DNA from: Acidobacteriota bacterium
Lineage (GTDB): Bacteria > Acidobacteriota > UBA4820 > DSQY01
Direction of reading: 5' to 3'
Assembly (NCBI GenBank): GCA_021814355.1
Contig: JAKAIJ010000021.1
Span: 1-18,605 of the forward strand
DNA: 18,605 nucleotides
The stretch's first letter is position 1, and each line of letters starts with the position of its first letter. The translations under genes and the position numbers were made by a program. The notes beneath the pieces are model-generated. The model saw only the letters and a list, made by a program, of their open reading frames with translations. It searched no databases and had not been told where the DNA came from. Positions 14,595 through 18,605 of this stretch are shown one piece after another.

Positions 14595-15053
14595 CTACTT
14601 GGCGTAGGGTCTCCCCGTGCTGTGCGCGAAGGCCCGGTAAATCTGCTCCATCAGCACCACGAGCGCCAGCTCGTGGGCCATGGTCATGGGGGAGAGAGAG
14701 AGCCGCTCGGTCCCGCCGAGCGCGTCCCCGTCCAGCCCGTGCGCTCCGCCCACCAGGAAGCAGACGGGCCGCCCGCGGTCCTTGTGTCCCGAGAGGAAGG
14801 CCGCGAACTCCCCGGTGTCGCGAGCGCGCCCCGCGGGGTCCAGAGCGACCGCGAAGGCCCCGGCGGGAACCCGGTCCAAGAGAGCCGCGGTCTCCTCGCG
14901 CCGCCGCGCCGCCGGCTCGCGTCGCCGGGACTCGGCCACCGACGCCATCCGGACCCGCCATCCGCCGGTCACGCGGGACGCGTAGGACTCCGCCCAGCTC
15001 CGGGCCGCCGCCTCTCGGGTCTTCCCCACCGTCACCACGCGGATCTCCCACAT
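14595..15053 (-). CDS. rlmH: 23S rRNA pseudouridine-1915 N3-methyltransferase
   Basis: RlmH is a SPOUT-class enzyme that methylates pseudouridine 1915 of 23S rRNA on the 70S ribosome, using SAM. The 152-residue length is normal. The knotted SAM site is visible as CFLVGGAHGL, then LSLSPMTMAHELA, and the C-terminus EQIYRAFAHSTGRPYAK fits the family ending, which contacts the ribosome. It starts 30 bases after the AAA+ gene, with only a weak ribosome binding site but a strong predicted promoter of its own. Confidence 0.95.
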   Translation of the reverse strand: MWEIRVVTVGKTREAAARSWAESYASRVTGGWRVRMASVAESRRREPAARRREETAALLDRVPAGAFAVALDPAGRARDTGEFAAFLSGHKDRGRPVCFLVGGAHGLDGDALGGTERLSLSPMTMAHELALVVLMEQIYRAFAHSTGRPYAK

Positions 15054-15075
15054 GCGCTACCCGTATCGAACCAAC

Positions 15076-15104
15076 ATGATACTTCAGCCCCCGGACCGTT
15101 TCAA
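15076..15104 (-). promoter_or_regulatory. Strong sigma70-like internal promoter ahead of rlmH
   Basis: On the minus strand TTGAAA (15099-15104) and TATCAT (15076-15081) each match the consensus at five of six positions and are separated by 17 bases. The predicted start is near 15069, about 16 bases before the rlmH ATG. The promoter overlaps the last codons and the stop of the AAA+ gene. Confidence 0.65.
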
Positions 15105-16007
15105 ATGCTCCCAGAGCGCCTTTCGGCTGATGCCGAGCCACCGCGCGGCCTCGGTGCGGCTCCCCCCCACGCGCGCGAGCACCTCGCGGATGTAGGCGTC
15201 CTTCAGCTCGGCCAGGGTGCGCCGTCCCCCGAGCGCCTCTTCGATGGTCCCCGCGCCCGCCCAGAAGGAGGGGGGCAGGTCCCCCGCGGTCACCGCCTCG
15301 GAGCCCGCGAGGGCGAGCGCCTCCATCCGCTGCTCGAGCTCGCGGACGTTCCCGGGCCACGGGTGGGCCTGCAGGGCCTTGACCAGGTCCTCCCGCAGGA
15401 TGGGGACGGAGCGGCGGTTCCTGCGGCACGCCGCCCTCAGGAAGTGCTGGGCAAGGGCCGCGATGTCCTCCGCCCGCCCGCACAGGGGGGGCAGCTCGAT
15501 GCGGAAGACGTCGAGGCGGTAGAGCAGGTCCCGCCTCAGCCGGCCGCGGGCCGCGAGCGCCTCCGGGGGTTCCTGGAAGGCCGCCACGACGCGGGCCCGC
15601 ACCCGGATCGGATGGTGGCCTCCCACCCGCTCCACCGGCTCGCCCTCAAGGACCCGCAGGAGGATGGCCTGCTGGGCCTGGGAGAGTTCCTCGAGCCCCG
15701 TGAGGCAGACCGTCCCGCGCTCCGCGGCCTCGAAGAGGCCCGGGCGCTCGGCGACCCCCGTGGCGGCGCCCTTCTCGACCCCCAGAAGCTGGGGTTCGAG
15801 CAGGGTGGAGGGGACGCTCGCGGCGGACCACTCGAGGAACGGGGCGCCGGGGTGGGCACCGCGCTCGTGGAGGTAACGGGCGAACAGGGATTTTCCCGAC
15901 CCTGTGGGCCCCACCAGCACGACCGGGCTGCTCGCCGGCGCCGCCTTGCGGGCCAGCGCGAGGGCGGCCCGGAACGCGGGGTCCCGGCCCAGAAGCCGGA
16001 CGCGCAT
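15084..16007 (-). CDS. Degenerate sigma54-activator-like AAA+ protein with Fis-type helix-turn-helix
   Basis: ATG 16007 overlaps the rsfS stop (TGATG) and gives 307 residues with no receiver or GAF domain. The AAA+ domain aligns along its length with NtrC/PspF-type enhancer-binding proteins: LLGRDPAF, Walker A GPTGSGKS (33-40), the loop region EKGAATGV (78-85), AERGTVCLTGLEEL (95-108), VVAAFQEP (sensor I region), GRLRRDLLYRLDVFRIELPP with the arginine-finger area, and PWPGNVRELEQR (sensor II). The C-terminal HTH is TLAELKDAYIREVLARVGGS then TEAARWLGISRKALWEHL. Two features are abnormal: the GAFTGA loop that contacts sigma54 reads GAATGV, and the Walker B acidic pair (usually LDE) reads LTG. 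ATP hydrolysis and sigma54 remodelling are therefore doubtful; it may be a DNA-binding regulator only. It is embedded between rsfS and rlmH. Confidence 0.85.
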   Translation of the reverse strand: MRVRLLGRDPAFRAALALARKAAPASSPVVLVGPTGSGKSLFARYLHERGAHPGAPFLEWSAASVPSTLLEPQLLGVEKGAATGVAERPGLFEAAERGTVCLTGLEELSQAQQAILLRVLEGEPVERVGGHHPIRVRARVVAAFQEPPEALAARGRLRRDLLYRLDVFRIELPPLCGRAEDIAALAQHFLRAACRRNRRSVPILREDLVKALQAHPWPGNVRELEQRMEALALAGSEAVTAGDLPPSFWAGAGTIEEALGGRRTLAELKDAYIREVLARVGGSRTEAARWLGISRKALWEHLKRSGG

Positions 16008-16354
16008 CAGAGGGTCACGCGCGGGGCGTCCATCCAGATACGCTCGAGGTTGTAGTAGCCCCGCTTCTCCTCGAGGAAGAGGTGCAGGATGACGAAGCCG
16101 TAGTCCATCAGGATCCACTGGGAGGGCCCTGCGCCCTCCACGTGGTGGGGCTTGAGCCCGCAGCCCTCGCGCAGCGCCTCCTCCACGCGGCGGGACATGG
16201 CGTGGACCTGGCGCGCGTTGGTGCCGTGGGCCACGAGGAAGTAATCGGTCATCGTCGTGAGGCCGGTCAGGTCGAGAAGGACCGGATCCTCGGCCTTGGC
16301 GTCCGCCAGGGCCTGAAGGGCCGCCGCGAGCGCCCGTCGTTCGTCCGTCGTCAC
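16007..16354 (-). CDS. rsfS: Ribosomal silencing factor RsfS (Iojap family)
   Basis: RsfS binds ribosomal protein L14 and blocks subunit joining when nutrients are scarce. The start chosen is GTG 16354, six bases after GGGAGG and overlapping the nadD stop; it gives 115 residues, a typical length. Family motifs: KAEDPVLLDLTGLTTMTDYFLVAHGTN, then GPSQWILMDYGFVILHLF and the end region REYYNLE-like RGYYNLERIW. The adjacency of nadD-rsfS-rlmH is widely conserved. Confidence 0.95.
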   Translation of the reverse strand: MTTDERRALAAALQALADAKAEDPVLLDLTGLTTMTDYFLVAHGTNARQVHAMSRRVEEALREGCGLKPHHVEGAGPSQWILMDYGFVILHLFLEEKRGYYNLERIWMDAPRVTL

Positions 16355-16953
16355 ACGCACCTCCCGCCGGCGGGCCGATAGAGCCCCTGCCGGAGAATGT
16401 ACCGGGCCACGGGCGCCGGTACCAGGGTCTTCCAGGGGGCCCGCCGGGCGATCCGCCCCCGGATCTCGCTCGAACTTACGGGCCAGGGGGCCACGGGGAG
16501 GAGCCGCACGTCGGCCCCCCAGCGCCCCTCGGGCAAGGCCACGGGGCGCGAAGGGTCCCGCGGGGCCACGGCGAGGATCGCGAGCGCGAGGATGCGCCGC
16601 GCCCGCCGCCAGCGCGGGAGGCTCTCCAGGCTGTCCTGGCCCAGGAGCAGGACCAGCGCGTCGCCCGGCCGCTCGGCGCGGAGCGCCTCGAGGGTCTCCA
16701 CGGTGTAGGAGGCTCCTTCTTGCACCGCCTCCCTCGTGTCCAAAAGCCAGTCGGCGCGCCCCTGCAGGGCGAGGGCGACCATGGCGCACCGGTCCGGCGC
16801 AGAGGCCACGGGGCCGCCGGACTTCAGGGGCTGGCGGGCGCAGGGGACGAAGAGGACCCGGTCGAGGCCGAGCGCCCGTTGGGCGAGGCGCGCGAGTCGC
16901 AGGTGCCCCCGGTGCGGCGGGTCGAAGGTCCCCCCCAGGATTCCGGTCTTCAC
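16351..16953 (-). CDS. nadD: Nicotinate-nucleotide adenylyltransferase
   Basis: NadD joins nicotinate mononucleotide and ATP to give deamido-NAD in NAD synthesis. GTG 16953 overlaps the obgE stop as GTGA, with GGAGGAGGAG just upstream; it gives 200 residues, normal for the family. Visible motifs are GILGGTFDPPHRGHLRLA (nucleotidyl-transferase HxGH-type site), VLFVPCARQPLK, LLLGQDSLESLPRW and the C-terminal PVSSSEIRGRI matching the ISST-x-IR motif. It forms an overlapping chain with obgE and rsfS. In some relatives proB lies between obgE and nadD; here it does not. Confidence 0.96.
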   Translation of the reverse strand: MKTGILGGTFDPPHRGHLRLARLAQRALGLDRVLFVPCARQPLKSGGPVASAPDRCAMVALALQGRADWLLDTREAVQEGASYTVETLEALRAERPGDALVLLLGQDSLESLPRWRRARRILALAILAVAPRDPSRPVALPEGRWGADVRLLPVAPWPVSSSEIRGRIARRAPWKTLVPAPVARYILRQGLYRPAGGRCV

Positions 16954-17960
16954 GGAGACTCCTCCTCCGCCACGAAGGACCAGACCGCCCGCAGGAGCGG
17001 CTCGAGTCCCTTGTGGGCCGCCGCCGAGATGCGGCGGTAGGGCAGACCGCGCTCTCCAGCGTAAGCCTTCAGCGCCGCCTCGTGTTCCGGCTCGAAGGGC
17101 ATATCGGCCTTGGTCCCCACCAGCACCACGGGTTTCTCGGAGAGCCCCGCGCCGTACGAGGCTAGCTCGTTCTCGATGACGCGGACCCGCTCGAGGGGCG
17201 GGGTCACCGGATCGGTCAGGTCCACCAGGTGCAGAAGAACCCGCGTCCGCTCCACGTGCTTGAGGAACTGGTCGCCCAGCCCCGCGCCCCGGTGCGCCCC
17301 CTCGATGAGCCCAGGAATGTCCGCCACCACGAAGCTCCGGTGGCGCTCCCACTCCACCACCCCCAGGATGGGCCGCAGGGTCGTGAAGGGGTAGGCGGCG
17401 ATCTTGGGACGGGCGTTGGTGATGACCGAGAGGAGGGTGGACTTTCCGGCGTTGGGCAGCCCCACGAGCCCTACGTCGGCGAGCAGCTTGAGCTCGAGCC
17501 GCAGATGGCGCTCCTGCCCCTCCTCGCCGGGGCCGAACTCGCGGGGAGCCTGGTGGGTGGCGGTCTTGAACCGGGTGTTCCCCCGCCCTCCGCGCCCGCC
17601 CTTGGCCGCCACGAACCGCTGCCCCGCCTCCACCAGGTCGGCCAGCGGCGCGTCGCCCTCCCCCTCGTCGGGAAGGATCACCGTGCCCACCGGCACGGAA
17701 AGGACGAGCCGCCGGCCCGAGGCGCCGGTCTTCAGGCTCCCCTGGCCGTGCTGGCCGCTCTCGGCCTTGAAGCTGCGCTTGTAGCGAAAGGCGACGAGGG
17801 TACGCACCTGGGAGCGGGCCACGAGGACGACGTCGCCGCCGTGGCCGCCGTCACCCCCATCCGGCCCCCCTTTGGGGACAAACTTCTCGCGCCGGAAGCT
17901 GACGCACCCGGACCCGCCGCGGCCCGCCTTGACGAAGATCCGGGCGGAGTCCAGGAACAT
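16950..17960 (-). CDS. obgE: Obg-family GTPase, 50S ribosome assembly factor
   Basis: The 336-residue protein has the glycine-rich Obg fold (residues about 1-158, with FVPKGGPDGGDGGHGGDV and AKGGRGGRGN) followed by the G domain: G1 GLPNAGKSTLLS, G2 YPFTTLRP, G3 DIPGLIEGAHRGAGLG, and G5 in ISAAAHKG. The G4 motif reads GTKADM, with Thr in place of the usual Asn of NKxD; this variant occurs in other GTPases and should still bind guanine. There is no C-terminal OCT extension. ObgE acts in large-subunit maturation and stringent control. The start is 12 bases after the rpmA stop, and its end overlaps nadD. Confidence 0.97.
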   Translation of the reverse strand: MFLDSARIFVKAGRGGSGCVSFRREKFVPKGGPDGGDGGHGGDVVLVARSQVRTLVAFRYKRSFKAESGQHGQGSLKTGASGRRLVLSVPVGTVILPDEGEGDAPLADLVEAGQRFVAAKGGRGGRGNTRFKTATHQAPREFGPGEEGQERHLRLELKLLADVGLVGLPNAGKSTLLSVITNARPKIAAYPFTTLRPILGVVEWERHRSFVVADIPGLIEGAHRGAGLGDQFLKHVERTRVLLHLVDLTDPVTPPLERVRVIENELASYGAGLSEKPVVLVGTKADMPFEPEHEAALKAYAGERGLPYRRISAAAHKGLEPLLRAVWSFVAEEESP

Positions 17961-17972
17961 CCGGCGCCGGGG

Positions 17973-18227
17973 TCAGGCGGAGACGACGTCAACGTAGAGG
18001 CCCAGGCGGCCGCGGTGACGAAAGCGCACGGCGCCGTCGGCGAGGGCGAAGAGGGTGTCATCGCTGCCACGGCCCACGTTCACGCCGGGCTTGTACGGCG
18101 TTCCGCGCTGGCGGACGAGGATGGAACCCGCCTTGACCTGCTCTCCGCCGAAGCGCTTCACGCCCAGGCGCTGCGAGTTGCTGTCCCTGCCGTTGCGAGA
18201 ACTGCCCTGTCCCTTTTTGTGTGCCAT
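17973..18227 (-). CDS. rpmA: 50S ribosomal protein L27
   Basis: The 84-residue product is full-length L27, starting MAHKKGQGSSRNGRDSNSQR and containing LGVKRFGGE and ILVRQRGTPYKPGVNVGRGS. The N-terminal tail reaches the peptidyl-transferase centre. It lacks the cleavable extension found in Firmicutes. It follows rplU by 24 bases with GGAGTG just before the ATG, in the conserved rplU-rpmA-obgE order. Confidence 0.98.
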   Translation of the reverse strand: MAHKKGQGSSRNGRDSNSQRLGVKRFGGEQVKAGSILVRQRGTPYKPGVNVGRGSDDTLFALADGAVRFRHRGRLGLYVDVVSA

Positions 18228-18251
18228 GTGCCACTCCCTGCGCGGGCCCGT

Positions 18252-18560
18252 TCAGGCCTTGGAGATGTTCACGATCTCGACCTGGGTGTAGGGCTGGCGG
18301 TGGCCGTAGATCTTCTTGTACTGCTTCCTGCGCTTCTTGTGGAAGACCAGCACCTTCTTCAGCTTGCCGTCGCCCAGGACCTTGGCGGTGACCGCCAGGG
18401 CAGGGTGCGCGTCCGCCGTGAGGACCTCCGTCCCGTCCACGACCAGAAGCGGCTGCCACTGGACCTCGGTGCCCGCCTCCTGACAGAGCTTTTCCACCTT
18501 GAGCTTGTCGCCGGCGCTGACCTTGTGCTGCTTCCCGCCGACCTTGACGATTGCGTACAT
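18252..18560 (-). CDS. rplU: 50S ribosomal protein L21
   Basis: ATG 18560 (MYAIVKVGGKQHKVSAGDKL) follows GGAGGTGGTC and gives 102 residues, the usual L21 length. The conserved C-terminal motif KRRKQYKKIYGHRQPYTQVEI, which is the L21 signature, is present in the order KKRRKQYKKIYGHRQPYT. It is the first gene of the right-hand cluster; T-rich runs in the 45 bases upstream (18581-18603, minus strand) could be part of a leader or of an upstream terminator cut off by the window edge. Confidence 0.98.
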   Translation of the reverse strand: MYAIVKVGGKQHKVSAGDKLKVEKLCQEAGTEVQWQPLLVVDGTEVLTADAHPALAVTAKVLGDGKLKKVLVFHKKRRKQYKKIYGHRQPYTQVEIVNISKA

Positions 18561-18605
18561 GACCACCTCCGGTCGCACAAACAAAAAACCTAGCAAAAAA
18601 GCCCA

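Noticed and set aside
12869..15079. Long plus-strand open frame (736 codons) opposite the lapAB-like gene, dksA and rlmH
   Set aside because: It is antisense to three well-supported genes and its translation shows no domain; a GC-bias artefact.
1..18605. CRISPR array, prophage or defence island
   Set aside because: No regularly spaced direct repeats, phage structural genes, integrase or known defence genes were seen; apart from the queG element the content is ordinary chromosomal.
18561..18605. L21 leader RNA or terminator upstream of rplU
   Set aside because: T-rich runs are visible on the minus strand, but the window ends before any stem could be judged.

Overview
This window comes from a very GC-rich Gram-negative bacterium whose third codon positions are almost all G or C. 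The outer-membrane-type genes (an MltA-like lytic transglycosylase and a LapA/LapB-type protein) and the order rplU-rpmA-obgE-nadD-rsfS-rlmH-gpmI suggest Acidobacteriota (Holophagae-like) or a former-Deltaproteobacteria lineage. That placement is an inference from gene content. No gap between genes exceeds about 170 bases, so there is no long unexplained stretch.

Left part (1-4016, + strand): the last codons of an unidentified gene; a secreted alpha/beta-hydrolase with a C-terminal TPR region; queG (epoxyqueuosine reductase), broken by a 275-bp element with terminal inverted repeats and a TTA target duplication; then a full-length Ada-type DNA alkylation-repair protein whose ribosome binding site lies just after a REP-like hairpin.

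Middle (4070-6740, - strand): a tRNA-Gln(UUG) with its own sigma70-like promoter, then prs (PRPP synthase), then a helical-repeat protein with a C-terminal cyclic-nucleotide-binding-like domain whose phosphate-binding cassette looks degenerate. Divergent from the tRNA (6869-9658, + strand) are an MltA-type lipoprotein, a flavin-reductase-like protein and thiD. A palindromic CCACAGAG-type repeat separates thiD from the convergent cluster that follows.

Right part (9772-18560, all - strand): the housekeeping cluster rplU, rpmA, obgE, nadD, rsfS, a sigma54-activator-like AAA+ gene, rlmH, a dksA/traR gene, a fused lapA-lapB-like gene and gpmI. Downstream, behind a possible promoter, lie a small unknown gene, a membrane-anchored alpha/beta-hydrolase and an Smr-domain gene. 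Many junctions overlap by 1-28 bases, so long shared transcripts are likely. A good internal promoter sits over the 3' end of the AAA+ gene, ahead of rlmH.

The most notable observations are: (1) the MITE-like insertion in queG, whose exact removal restores one intact 314-codon frame; (2) an enhancer-binding-protein-like AAA+ regulator inside the ribosome-maturation operon that has lost the Walker B acidic pair and the GAFTGA consensus; (3) the fusion of LapA-like membrane segments to a LapB-like TPR/rubredoxin protein; and (4) two different palindromic repeat elements at gene borders.
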